Source: Ensifer adhaerens (GTDB lineage: Bacteria > Pseudomonadota > Alphaproteobacteria > Rhizobiales > Rhizobiaceae). From it: a stretch of DNA of 64,000 nucleotides. Below are positions 47,501-56,870 of the stretch, in pieces. The notes beneath the pieces were generated by a model, which worked only from the letters and a program-made list of their open reading frames with translations, had not been told where the DNA came from and made no database searches. The position numbers and the translations under genes are program-made. Within the stretch, counting starts at the first letter, position 1. Each line of letters starts with the position of its first letter. The stretch is from NCBI RefSeq assembly GCF_028993555.1, contig NZ_CP118612.1, forward strand, positions 372,001 to 436,000, in the 5' to 3' direction.

Positions 47501-49864
47501 CTACTCCCTTGTCTTCAGCGCAGCGATCAGATCCAACTGGTCGAGCCGGCGACGCGCGACTGCGGCGCAGGCCAATACCGAGGCAAGCATGATGATCGCG
47601 GCCTTGCCATAAGTAGCATTTTGAAGCACGAGTGGCACACGGTAGAGTTCGGTCTCGAACGCGCTCGTCATCCAGCATGCGAGCGCCAAGCCCATTGCGG
47701 CGCCGAGAGGAACGGCGAGCCATGTGAGTAACCCGACTTCCCCCAGAAGAATGTAGGAGATTTCCCAACGCGTGAAGCCGAGTATGCGCAATGTTGCAAG
47801 CTCCTGCGTTCGCTCGGAGATGGCGATGCGGATTGAATTGTAAGTTACTCCCACCGAAAGCGTCATCGAAAACGCGACGAAGAAGCCAATGAAGATGAAG
47901 ATCGTCTCGCCCATGGTTTTGTAGAATGTATCGATGGCAGCGTGCCGAAACTGAATGGAAGCTATGCCAGGCATGGCCTTCAGTTTTGCGAGGAGGTCGG
48001 CTCGGCTGGCCGCGTCCAAGCGGATGTGCACACCACTCACAGCACGACCGTCTCCAGCAACGCGATTGAGGGCTCCCATCTCCATATATGCGGGCTTGCC
48101 AATGTAGGTCTCGAACACTTGCACCACGCGCATGCTAATCGAGGCCTGGTGCCCCTCCAGAAAGTGGAGAATAACGGTGTCGCCGATCTCAATATGCAGA
48201 AGATCCGCAAGTTTTCGAGAAACAATCAGGCCGCCGGGCGGAATTTCAAGGCGTCCGCGCCAAACGTCGAATACGGGGCTAAGGTTTGCGCTTAGCGGCA
48301 CTCCGATTATGCCCTGGCGCTCGGCATAATGCCCGCGGGTGATGCGAGCGGGTACATAACGATAGGGTTCGACCGATAGTACGCCTTGGAGATTCTCGAA
48401 GTCCCTGACGGTTTTGAACGGGCGAAGTTCGTTGAATGCGACCGTGGCGTCCTGGTGTTGCCCGCGTTCAAAGACCGTTTCGGCAAGAGAGTCGATTGCA
48501 TCAACCCATTGGAGAGCCATGACCATGACAGCTGTCGACATGGCTAGTCCAAGACTTGTGAGCAATGCCCGTCCGGGCCATCGCATGATCCGACGCACGA
48601 TCATGCGGGTCGGCCCGTCGATTGTTGCGGCGAATGCGGGACGGGTTGTGAACAGGCGTCGATAGACGGGAGGTGAGGGCGGTTTCATAGCCTCGGCTGG
48701 CGGCAGCCGAACGGCGCGATAGCTCGCCGTCAGGCTGCCGGCGAGCGCGGCAACCAGACTAATTGTCGCGGACGCCAAGAATGCGACAGGGCCAGGTCGA
48801 TAGAGCAGGAAGGGAAAGCGGTAGAATTTTGTGTAGAGTTCAGTATTCCAGTGCCCAAGCCATGCGCCGATCAGCGAGCCAAGCGCGATGCCGACGGCTC
48901 CTATTGCAAAGACGAGTTTGAAGTAGTGCCAACCGATTGTCCAGTTGGCATAGCCGAGGGCCTTCAGCAGGCCGATTTCCCGGCGCTCGGTATCGACGAG
49001 TCGCGCCATTACCAGGTTCGTCAGGAAGGCCGCCACGGCGAGGAATATGGCCGGCATCACGCGAGACAGGTTCTTCTGTTGTGCAATTTCGCTTTCGAGG
49101 AACCAGTTCGAAGTCTGGTCGCCGCGACTGTAGGCCCCGATGCCACCGTGGGGCTCAAGAATGTCATCGAGCCGACGAATGACATCGTTGACGTCGGCGC
49201 CTGGCAATAGGCTGAGCGCAACGCTATTGAAGGAGGCCTTGAGGTCGAAAGCTGCGGCTAAGGCGTCCCGTCCCATCCAAAGGATACCGAAGCGTTCGTC
49301 GTCCGGCATCAGCCCGCCTGGAGCAATAGCGTACACGAATTCCGGGCTGAGCGCGGTTCCCACGATCTGCAATGTGCGCTTGCGACCTCGCAAGATGGCT
49401 TCAATACTGTTACCGGGCGTCAACCGATGCGCTTCAGCAAATGGCTCGCTGACGACGACCTCATCGGGTCGGGTGGGGTCGACCAAACGTCCCGAACGGA
49501 TCACGAGCGCATTCAAGAGCTGCGGGCTTCGGTCGGGCAGGGAGATTACCTGCGCGACGACTGGCTCAAGATACCCGCCGATGTTGATGATGGCGCGCTC
49601 GTCGATTCGTGTTTCGATCAGCCTGGCGCCCGGGATGTCCGCGATGTCGCGCCTGCGGTATTCTGGCACGCGCTTGGCGTGAGCAAATACATCGGCAAAG
49701 CGGGTCCGCTCATAATAGGCGGCAGTCGTTTCCTCCAGTGCCTCGATCGTTGTCAATGACATGATCAGCAGCGCCGTGCCCGATGCTATAACCAATGCGA
49801 TCGCCAGAAGCTGAGCCTTCATTTTCCAGAGCTGCCGTAGTAGTTTTCGGTCGAGGCTGGTCAT
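47501..49864 (-). CDS. FtsX/MacB-family ABC transporter permease (duplicated)
   Basis: 787 residues with two FtsX repeats: one helix, a large periplasmic domain, then three helices, repeated. Conserved FtsX pieces appear in LVDTERREIGLLKALGYANW and again in ISERTQELATLRILGFTRWE. This full-length DevC/lipoprotein-export-like arrangement works with the ATPase directly upstream (9 bp) and the adaptor 3 bp downstream. Cargo unknown; it may extrude lipids or small hydrophobic molecules rather than lipoproteins. Confidence 0.9.
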   Translation of the reverse strand: MTSLDRKLLRQLWKMKAQLLAIALVIASGTALLIMSLTTIEALEETTAAYYERTRFADVFAHAKRVPEYRRRDIADIPGARLIETRIDERAIINIGGYLEPVVAQVISLPDRSPQLLNALVIRSGRLVDPTRPDEVVVSEPFAEAHRLTPGNSIEAILRGRKRTLQIVGTALSPEFVYAIAPGGLMPDDERFGILWMGRDALAAAFDLKASFNSVALSLLPGADVNDVIRRLDDILEPHGGIGAYSRGDQTSNWFLESEIAQQKNLSRVMPAIFLAVAAFLTNLVMARLVDTERREIGLLKALGYANWTIGWHYFKLVFAIGAVGIALGSLIGAWLGHWNTELYTKFYRFPFLLYRPGPVAFLASATISLVAALAGSLTASYRAVRLPPAEAMKPPSPPVYRRLFTTRPAFAATIDGPTRMIVRRIMRWPGRALLTSLGLAMSTAVMVMALQWVDAIDSLAETVFERGQHQDATVAFNELRPFKTVRDFENLQGVLSVEPYRYVPARITRGHYAERQGIIGVPLSANLSPVFDVWRGRLEIPPGGLIVSRKLADLLHIEIGDTVILHFLEGHQASISMRVVQVFETYIGKPAYMEMGALNRVAGDGRAVSGVHIRLDAASRADLLAKLKAMPGIASIQFRHAAIDTFYKTMGETIFIFIGFFVAFSMTLSVGVTYNSIRIAISERTQELATLRILGFTRWEISYILLGEVGLLTWLAVPLGAAMGLALACWMTSAFETELYRVPLVLQNATYGKAAIIMLASVLACAAVARRRLDQLDLIAALKTRE

Positions 49865-49873
49865 CGCGGCTAC

Positions 49874-50593
49874 TCACCAACTCAACTCACTGGGCGCGCG
49901 TTGCGTAGTGTTACACCGCGTTTCAATGATGCGGCCATCCGCAAAATAAAGGACGCGATTGGCAATTTCGGCGATTACAGCATTGTGGGTGATGAGTGCA
50001 GTGGTGGTGCCCAGCTCCCGATTGATCTTGAGAATGGCCTCGAGAACGAGAATTCCAGTCTTGCTGTCGAGAGCACCTGTCGGTTCATCACAAAGCAGTA
50101 AGTCGGGTCGCTTTGCGATCGCCCGAGCGATCGCAACACGTTGCTGTTCTCCGCCGGAGAGCTGTGCAGGAAAATGATCGAGGCGATCGCTCAGCCCGAC
50201 AAGCGCCAATGCATCGGCGGGCGGCATGGGATCCCTGGCGATCTCGGTCACCAAAGCCACGTTTTCGCGCGCAGTCAGGCTTGCGATGAGATTGTAGAAC
50301 TGAAACACAAAGCCGACGTGGTTTCGCCTGTATTGGTTGAGCGCACGCTCACTGCCAAACGAAAGCGGATGATTGCCAAAGCGAACTTGGCCAGACGTGG
50401 GTGTGTCGAGACCGCCCAGGATATTGAGTAAGGTGGATTTGCCGCTTCCGGAAGGTCCGAGCAGCACCACGAGTTCAGCTTTGTAAAAATCGACATCGAC
50501 GCCGCGAAGGGCAGACACCTCAACTGCGCCCATTCGATAGACCTTCGTCAGGTCTCGCGCCTCAAGCGCGGCGGCCCCGTCTTCGATTTCCAC
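49874..50593 (-). CDS. ABC transporter ATP-binding protein (MacB/LolD-like)
   Basis: 239 residues from GTG 50593 (GGAAGG upstream). Walker [10 protein letters not shown] (46-54), signature [14 protein letters not shown], Walker [13 protein letters not shown], and a Q-loop FVFQFYNL. The order ATPase, FtsX permease, adaptor is typical of DevBCA-type or MacAB-type exporters. Confidence 0.93.
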   Translation of the reverse strand: MEIEDGAAALEARDLTKVYRMGAVEVSALRGVDVDFYKAELVVLLGPSGSGKSTLLNILGGLDTPTSGQVRFGNHPLSFGSERALNQYRRNHVGFVFQFYNLIASLTARENVALVTEIARDPMPPADALALVGLSDRLDHFPAQLSGGEQQRVAIARAIAKRPDLLLCDEPTGALDSKTGILVLEAILKINRELGTTTALITHNAVIAEIANRVLYFADGRIIETRCNTTQRAPSELSW

Positions 50594-50644
50594 TGACCTT
50601 CCCTTTTGATTAGACGATCGGGCACCGGCATTCCAATCTATGCC

Positions 50645-51088
50645 CTAGTCGGTAAGGTACTTTTCAATATCCGCGACCTCGAAATTGACGAGATCTTTCC
50701 CCAGTTCTGCGCTGATGACGGACCGCGCGTGTGGGTCGAGTTCGGTGCGCAGCTGGCCGAGCACGCGTGGGGGCGCTGCCAGTACGAGGCGTTGGATACC
50801 CTCGTTGCGGACAAGGCCCGAGACCCTCTCAGCAATATTTGCGACGAACCTTTCTTCGGCCTGCCGGTGCAAGTCGGTCTGCTCGACCTTGCTTCGCGCT
50901 CCGCCGACCGATTGAAAGACCCTTCCCTCGCGATCGCTCCCCAGCATGCGCGCCGGTGCTCCTGGATTTGCGACGGATTCGATCACGATCAGATTGAGGA
51001 GTTCAGAGTCCCCGGCGTTGCGCATGATAAGGGCCCGGCCTCCGTCGCACGCCAAAACCCAGCAATTGTGCGGAATTCTTGGTTTCAT
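50645..51088 (-). CDS. Host-attachment-family (baeRF-like) protein
   Basis: 147 residues from ATG 51088 (GAGAGGTG upstream). Recognised by CWVLACDGGRALIMRN at the N-terminus, FVANIAERVSGLVR in the middle and LVLAAPPRVLGQLR with a final LGKDLVNFEVADIEKYL. It belongs to the host attachment family (PF10116-like), related to eRF1-domain-2 proteins. The name derives from an Agrobacterium attachment study; the molecular role is unknown. It sits between a USP gene and an ABC exporter. Confidence 0.82.
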   Translation of the reverse strand: MKPRIPHNCWVLACDGGRALIMRNAGDSELLNLIVIESVANPGAPARMLGSDREGRVFQSVGGARSKVEQTDLHRQAEERFVANIAERVSGLVRNEGIQRLVLAAPPRVLGQLRTELDPHARSVISAELGKDLVNFEVADIEKYLTD

Positions 51089-51119
51089 GGCTTCACCTCT
51101 CATCTGCGATGCCCCCCGT

Positions 51120-51950
51120 TCAGTGTGCCATGAGGATTGGCAACTTCGCCTCGTTGAGCATGGATTTCGTGACACCCCCGAGGATGAGCTCCAAAAGCTT
51201 GGAATGCCCGTAGGCACCCATGACAATCATGTCGGCGTTGATGTCCATTGCATGCATTTGCAGCGTCTCGGTCACAAAGTGACCTGCGCTCGGCAGGGTC
51301 TCCACCGAGACATTGATGCCGTGGCGGGCGAGATACGTTGCGATATCGGCGCCCGGTTCGCCACCGCTCACCCTCAAGGCCGCAACGGGGTCGACCATTG
51401 TGACGTGAACGGATTGAGCCATCTTCATTATTTCGAGCGCATCTCTTGCGGCATGGGCCGCGCTCGGGCGCGAATCCCACGCGAGTAGGATCGTCCTCGG
51501 CCGCAATGTCGCGACTGCACCGGGCGGTACAAACAGGACTGGACGACCAGCTTGGAAAAGCCCGCCGCTTACAATCTGTGACTTCAGCTCGTCGCTCGCA
51601 AATACACCGGGGCCGGCCAGGATCAGATCCGCGTAGAGAGCTCTTTCGCCGATATCGTAAGCGGGGCCTGCGACCTCCGCGTACACGCTGTCGACATCAA
51701 ACGACAACCCGGCCGATGCCAGGCGCTCGCGGATCTTGACCATATGATCTGAAAGCCGCTGCAGGTTGCGCTCGCGCACTTCCAGCCAGCTCGGCGACAG
51801 CGTCTGATAGCGTCCGGTAGGCACGGGGGCCATGGTGACGACCAGGGTGCTGAGATGTGCACTCACCTCGCCGCCCAGGTTCATCGCGATCTCTAGATCC
51901 TCGGCGGCTCCATCGTCTGCGAGCACGTTCAAAATCGTCTTGAATGACAT
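51120..51950 (-). CDS. Tandem-domain universal stress protein
   Basis: 276 residues from ATG 51950 (GGGAGG upstream). Two Usp domains; the second ends MGAYGHSKLLELILGGVTKS. Strong resemblance to the tandem USP at 35123. It lies between Hsp20 (70 bp upstream) and the host-attachment protein (31 bp downstream), with no box of its own, which suggests the operon begins at Hsp20. Confidence 0.9.
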   Translation of the reverse strand: MSFKTILNVLADDGAAEDLEIAMNLGGEVSAHLSTLVVTMAPVPTGRYQTLSPSWLEVRERNLQRLSDHMVKIRERLASAGLSFDVDSVYAEVAGPAYDIGERALYADLILAGPGVFASDELKSQIVSGGLFQAGRPVLFVPPGAVATLRPRTILLAWDSRPSAAHAARDALEIMKMAQSVHVTMVDPVAALRVSGGEPGADIATYLARHGINVSVETLPSAGHFVTETLQMHAMDINADMIVMGAYGHSKLLELILGGVTKSMLNEAKLPILMAH

Positions 51951-52020
51951 GATATCCTCCCTTTGGCGGTCAGCGCTCCGCAAGGCGCTTGAGCCCCTGC
52001 GGAGCGGAGCGCCGAGCCCG

Positions 52021-52545
52021 TTAGGCGGCCTTCACCTGGATCTTGCGATCGTTCTGCTGAGCCTCGGTGGTTTTTGGCAATGTGACCGTCAGCACGCCTT
52101 TCGAAAACGTCGCCGCAATCTCTTCGGCTTTCACGCCCTGAGGCATCTTGAAGGTGCGCTGGAAGGAGCCATAGCGCCGCTCGGACAGGACGTATTCCCT
52201 GTCCTTTTCTTCCTTGGCCTCCAGCTTTTCGCCGCGGATCGTCAGATTTCCGTTCGAGACCTTAACCTCTATGTCTTTTTCCTCGATCCCTGGCAACTCG
52301 GCGGTGATCTCGTAGCTCGCCTCTTTCTCGACGAGATCAATCGCTGGCGCGAGCGCCCAGGTCGGCAGGACGGTTGAGCTGTGAATATGCACGGGGTCAA
52401 ACGACCGGCGCCAGAAGCTCGGAGTGAAGTCGTCGAACAGGCGGTCGATTTCAGCCCGCAAACCTTCAAAGGGCATCCACGATTGCGCGCGGGAGCGAGG
52501 AGCTTCGTCTTGCTTGATGGGGAGTTTCGTCGGTGTCTCAGTCAT
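52021..52545 (-). CDS. Hsp20/alpha-crystallin small heat-shock protein
   Basis: 174 residues from ATG 52545 (AAGGAG upstream). The central alpha-crystallin domain (about 70-160) has DLVEKEASYEITAELPGIEE, SNGNLTIRGEK and the C-terminal FSKGVLTVTLPK; the terminal I-x-I/V motif is seen as KIQVKA. The N-terminal WMPFEGLRAEIDRLFDDFTP is the usual oligomerisation arm. It holds unfolding proteins in the cytoplasm. It probably leads the minus-strand operon from the FixK box at 52688. Confidence 0.93.
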   Translation of the reverse strand: MTETPTKLPIKQDEAPRSRAQSWMPFEGLRAEIDRLFDDFTPSFWRRSFDPVHIHSSTVLPTWALAPAIDLVEKEASYEITAELPGIEEKDIEVKVSNGNLTIRGEKLEAKEEKDREYVLSERRYGSFQRTFKMPQGVKAEEIAATFSKGVLTVTLPKTTEAQQNDRKIQVKAA

Positions 52546-52687
52546 GACTGGTTTCTCCTTTGAGTAAACGTGGGACCTGGCCGGCGACCGACAAAGGACA
52601 TGGAAAAGAGGCGCTTCGACCCTCCATCCGCCTTTGGCCTTCGACCAGTAGACCGGACAATTAGACCGCGATCTGCAAGCTGGTGCA

Positions 52688-52701
52688 TTGACGCCCGTCA
52701 A
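52688..52701. promoter_or_regulatory. FixK/FNR-type box (TTGACGCCCGTCAA)
   Basis: Exact TTGA-N6-TCAA, 142 bp upstream of Hsp20 and 92 bp upstream of the small membrane protein on the other strand. A second, imperfect TTGACGCAGAGCAA follows at 52720. Confidence 0.75.
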
Positions 52702-52793
52702 AGCTGGCTCCCTCGCTGCTTTGACGCAGAGCAATGCAAGGCATTGCCATTCGTGTTGTTGTTCACCAAAGCGCGACGTTCAGGGATTTCCAG

Positions 52794-52985
52794 ATGACCC
52801 GGCGTGACATACGGCACATGATACAGGCGGTCCTGTTGAACTGGCTTCTGCTGATCCTGATCGTTCTCATGATCGCTTCGGTCTTCAGTGTGCTCCTGAT
52901 AAAGGGGGTTTTTCTCAAGGAAAGACAGGTGCGCGTCGAACCGTCTCAAGGTCTGGTCGCCTCTTGTTGCACGGTTCAGGCTTAG
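52794..52985 (+). CDS. Small single-span membrane protein
   Basis: 63 residues from ATG 52794 (AGGGAT upstream; the frame opens earlier but without support). A basic N-terminus (MTRRDIRHM) leads into one strong hydrophobic helix (LLILIVLMIASVFSVLLI) and a short tail with Cys-Cys. No family recognised. The FixK box 92 bp upstream fits control with its neighbours. Confidence 0.6.
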   Translation: MTRRDIRHMIQAVLLNWLLLILIVLMIASVFSVLLIKGVFLKERQVRVEPSQGLVASCCTVQA

Positions 52986-53036
52986 CGCAGACTGCGTTCA
53001 TCGCCGAACCCGTTGGCTCGTAATTGGGCAAGCGGC

Positions 53037-53993
53037 TCAATCCAGGCGCCCGGCGAGTGCCAAAGCCGCGCCCTTCAAAATCGCGTCGTCGCTGCGGATG
53101 ATGAAAATTGGTATCTCCGCAAGCCAGGCCGACCGTCGGCCCTTCGCTTCGAAAGCTGCTCGAAACAAATCGGCCTTCAACCGTCGTTCCATTCTTCGCG
53201 GAATGGCCCCCCAGAGATAAATGCCGCCCCTGGCATCATAGAGAAGAGCTATGTCACCAGCGAACCTGGCCAGCCAGGTGGCGAAATTGTCCACGGCCTT
53301 CGCGGCCACCGCGTCGCTCCCGCTTAGTGCCGCATCGATGATGCTGGAGGCCGGCGAGCCGCGCACGGCCTGACCGGCACTTTCGAGCAGCAACTCATTA
53401 AGATGGCAAAGACCGGCCTCCGACAGGAGGTTCTCGACCGAAACGTAGTCGGTAGCGCAACGGATGCGCTCGAAAATGTCAAATTCCCCACGCGTCTGGG
53501 GGGCAAAGGATATACTTCCCGCATGGGTTCGGTGCGCGGTCCATGCGCCATCGCCCGGGGTCAGCGACGTAACGCCGAGCGCCTGCCCGACGCTGATGAT
53601 CGCCTTCGGCGTGTCAGGTTCGACCTTTTGTCCGCTGATCAATTTTGTGTCGTGTAAAGTCAGATGAGGGAGAACCAATGCCAGCGCGTCGAGCGCCTCG
53701 ACCTTGAAAACTCGCGAGGGTGAAGTGCCCCAATCGAGTTGTTCTGCCAGATCATGATGAAGGCGATCTTCGTCGGTAGCCGGGCCGCCGTTGATGACCG
53801 CGACGCCGATTGCAGAAGTCGCGACGGGAGTGGACTGGATATAGGCGGCCAGCGCGTCGGTCACGCAGGAAAAGGCGTTGTTGTCGAACTGTACGTAGTG
53901 GTCGATCGATAGCCGGTCGTAGTCTGTGACCGCAAGGCGTGTGTGTGTTTCGCCTATCTCCGCAACGATTGCCTGACGCGCCAACTTGCCCAC
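53037..53993 (-). CDS. Glucokinase-like protein lacking catalytic residues
   Basis: 318 residues from GTG 53993, 7 bp after GGAGGAGG. The scaffold matches Glk-type glucokinases (DALALVLPHL, FAPQTRGEFDIFERI, TDYVSVENLLSEAGL, GIYLWGAIP, with LKGAALAL at the end). The phosphate-1 motif DIGGTN reads EIGETH (12-17), the catalytic Asp of NDFEAL is replaced (Ala100 in VEALDAL), and EGGH reads HAGS (157-160). It is probably a non-catalytic sugar-binding or regulatory paralogue. Divergent from PEP synthase across a FixK box 56 bp upstream. Confidence 0.83.
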   Translation of the reverse strand: MGKLARQAIVAEIGETHTRLAVTDYDRLSIDHYVQFDNNAFSCVTDALAAYIQSTPVATSAIGVAVINGGPATDEDRLHHDLAEQLDWGTSPSRVFKVEALDALALVLPHLTLHDTKLISGQKVEPDTPKAIISVGQALGVTSLTPGDGAWTAHRTHAGSISFAPQTRGEFDIFERIRCATDYVSVENLLSEAGLCHLNELLLESAGQAVRGSPASSIIDAALSGSDAVAAKAVDNFATWLARFAGDIALLYDARGGIYLWGAIPRRMERRLKADLFRAAFEAKGRRSAWLAEIPIFIIRSDDAILKGAALALAGRLD

Positions 53994-54049
53994 CGCAGGT
54001 CCTCCTCCCAACGTTCACGAGATTGTGCCGCAAGTCCACCGAATGCGCT

Positions 54050-54063
54050 TTGACGGCCGTCAA
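54050..54063. promoter_or_regulatory. FixK/FNR-type box (TTGACGGCCGTCAA)
   Basis: A fully palindromic TTGA-N6-TCAA placed almost symmetrically, 56 bp from the glucokinase-like start and 58 bp from the PEP synthase start. Confidence 0.82.
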
Positions 54064-54121
54064 GGTCAGACCCCACTTAGGGGTTTAGGATTTGCCGGTT
54101 CTGAATGCTGGAGGCTTTGGG

Positions 54122-56495
54122 ATGATATCCGTTATTTGGCTCGAAAACGTCAGACGAGGCGACATCGGTGACGTTGGCGGCAAAAATGCCTCGCTCGGCG
54201 AATTGATCAATGGGCTCTCCGGGAGCGGTATCAAGATTCCGGGTGGATTTGCCACGACGGCGCAAGCCTATTGGCGCTTCATCGATTTCAACGGCTTGCG
54301 CGAACCAATCCGCGCGCTTGTGGCCGCATGGGAATCCGGGCGCGACGCCCTTTCCCAAACCGGTACGGCGATCCGCGCCCTCATCCTGCAGGGTGCCTGG
54401 CCCCCCGACATCGAGGAAGACCTGATATCGGCCTATCGCAATTTGTCGAAAAGGCTTGGCATCGAGGCCGCGTCCGTCGCGGTGCGCTCGAGCGCCACCG
54501 CTGAGGATCTGCCAGCGGCGAGTTTTGCAGGGCAACAGGAAAGCTACCTCAACATCGCTGGCGAACGAGCACTCATGGATGCCTGCCGCCGCTGCTACGC
54601 GTCCCTCTTTACGGATCGTGCCATGGCATATCGCCAGGCAAACGGCTTCGAGCAGATGAAAGTGGCGCTCTCGATCGGCATCCAGCAGATGGTACGCTCA
54701 GACCTTGGCGCAGCCGGCGTCATGTTTTCGATCGAAACGGAGACCGGGTTCAACAAGGTTGCCGTCATCAATGCGAGCTGGGGGCTTGGCGAATATGTCG
54801 TGAAGGGCACCATCGATCCCGATGAATATCGCGTCTTCAAACCGTTGCTCGGCATTCCTGACGTTGTGCCGATAATCGAAAAGAGACGTGGCTCCAAGGA
54901 ACGCAAGCTCGTCTACGGCGATCGGTCATCCCCGACGCAAGGCGTCTTGACAAGCGTCGAGGAGAGGGCGGGGCTCGTCTTGAGCGACGAGGAGATTGTC
55001 AAGCTGGCCCGGTGGGCCGTTGCAGTTGAGACGCACTATGAATGTCCCATGGACATCGAATGGGCGAAAGATGGTCAAAACCAGGAGATCTGGCTCGTCC
55101 AGGCGCGCCCGGAGACGGTGCAGTCACAGGCGGCGACCAACTTGCTGTCGACGTACCGCATCAAATCCAAGGGACGACCGATCGCTCGGGGACTTGCGAT
55201 CGGCAACGCCATAGCGTCGGCGCCCGTATGCCTTGTCGAAACTGCGGGCAATCCTGATCGCTTTGTCGACGGAGCTGTTCTGGTTGCAGCGACCACGGAT
55301 CCGGACTGGGTTCCGCTGATGAAACGTGCCTGCGCTATCGTCACCGACCATGGCGGCCGGACGTCACATGCCGCAATCGTCAGCAGGGAGCTCGGTGTTC
55401 CTGCGATCGTCGGCGTTGGAAACGCAACGCAGTTGCTTCACCCGGGGGAGGTGGTCACCGTATGCTGTGCTGAAGGTGATGAGGGCACGATCTACGAGGG
55501 GCGGGCGGACTTTGCCGCCGAGGAAACAAACCTCTCCGACATACCTGAAACGCGAACAAGGGTGATGCTGAACCTTGCCGATCCGCAGGCTGCATCCAGG
55601 TGGTGGCGGTTGCCGGCCGACGGCATCGGGCTTGCGCGCATGGAGTTCGTGATATCGAATACCATCCAGATCCATCCGATGGCGCTTGTCCACTTCGACG
55701 GCTTGCGGGATCAAGCCGCCAGGGAGATTATCGACACCCTGACGCGGGAATACACCGACAAGACCGAGTACTTCGTGGACAAGCTCTCAGCCGGGCTGGC
55801 GCGACTTGCCGCTGTCGTATTTCCGAAACCGATCATCGTTCGCATGAGCGACTTCAAGACCAACGAATATGCCGGTCTTTGCGGCGGAACGCAGTTTGAA
55901 CCGCAAGAGGAAAACCCAATGATCGGCTTTCGTGGAGCCTCCCGCTACCATTCACCCCGCTACAGGGATGGGTTCGTGCTGGAGTGCCGTGCCACGCCTC
56001 CGACGGAGGATGGGCTTTGAGAATGTCGCGCTCATGATCCCCTTCTGCCGCTCTCCGCAAGAGGCGGAAAAGGTGTTGGATACGATGGCCGAGAATGGAT
56101 TGAAGCGGGGCAACGGGCTTGAGATCTACATCATGTGCGAAATCCCTTCCAATGTCATTCTGGCAGCCGAATTCGCGCGGCACTTTGACGGGTTCTCGAT
56201 CGGCTCGAACGATCTGACCCAATTGACGCTTGGCATCGACCGAGACTGCGAGGACCTCGCCGCCGACTTTGATGAACAAGACCCAGCGGTAAAGTGGATG
56301 ATCCGCAAGGTCATCGGCGACGCAAAGGCGGCCGGCGCCAAGATCGGGCTTTGCGGACAGGCACCGAGCGATTATCCCGAATTCGCCGCGTTCCTCGTCG
56401 ACTGCGGAATTGATTCAATCTCCGTCACGCCCGACAGTTTCGTCGCTGTCAAACGAATGGTCGCGACTGCGGAAGCGAAACAGGAGAAAGGGTAG
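54122..56495 (+). pseudogene. ppsA: Phosphoenolpyruvate synthase, frameshifted near the 3' end
   Basis: Starts at ATG 54122 after GGAGG. ATP-grasp domain (VGGKNASLGEL, VAVRSSATAEDLPAASFAGQ), swivelling domain with phospho-His416 (DHGGRTSHAAIV), then the PEP/pyruvate domain (IIVRMSDFKTNEYAGLCGG, MIGFRGASRY). The frame stops at 56020, while the conserved continuation (MGFENVALMIPFCRSPQEAE, CEIPSNVILA, FSIGSNDLTQLTLG, KIGLCGQAPSD) runs in another frame to 56495. A single shift near 55985-56010 separates them. Restored, it is about 790 residues, normal for PpsA. True mutation or base-call error cannot be told here. Confidence 0.88.
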
Positions 56496-56523
56496 GGGAT
56501 CGAGGCGAACGGAGCGTAAAGCG

Positions 56524-56847
56524 TCATTCCTCGGCTTCGAGCTGCTCGGCTGCCACATAAAGGAGCGCACGCATTTTCTCCTGTAGCATGGCCTTGTCGG
56601 CCGCCACGTTGGCAGCGCGCAGATCATCGAAAACCTTCAGCAAGACATCATCATCTCCCGGATCTGTTTGACCGGCCGCGATCACCTCTTCCACATAACC
56701 CGGTACGTCCGCGCGACCGATAACCTGCGCCGCCCACCTCGCCAGAATGCGATTGCGTCGATCGCGAACCCGGATTGCTCTTTCGAAATCAAGGAAATAC
56801 TTTTCTTCGAGAGCCTTTTGGCGTTCGTTCAATGCGATCATCATCAT
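56524..56847 (-). CDS. DUF1476 protein, ATP synthase zeta-subunit-like inhibitor
   Basis: 107 residues. It matches alphaproteobacterial DUF1476/zeta subunits: an N-terminal helix with LNERQKALEEKYFLDFERAI, DRRNRILARWAAQVIG, the GDDDVLLKVFDDLRAANV region and a helical C-terminus. In Paracoccus denitrificans the zeta subunit inhibits F1FO-ATPase hydrolysis. It lies 23 bp behind GroEL, so is expected from the same FixK-box promoter. Probably a specialised paralogue of a housekeeping copy elsewhere. Three tandem ATGs at the start. Confidence 0.82.
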   Translation of the reverse strand: MMMIALNERQKALEEKYFLDFERAIRVRDRRNRILARWAAQVIGRADVPGYVEEVIAAGQTDPGDDDVLLKVFDDLRAANVAADKAMLQEKMRALLYVAAEQLEAEE

Positions 56848-56870
56848 GATACTCCGACATCTTCTGGGGG

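Noticed and set aside
52720..52733. TTGACGCAGAGCAA as a second box upstream of Hsp20
   Set aside because: Right half is GCAA rather than TCAA; mentioned only as an imperfect neighbour of the true box.
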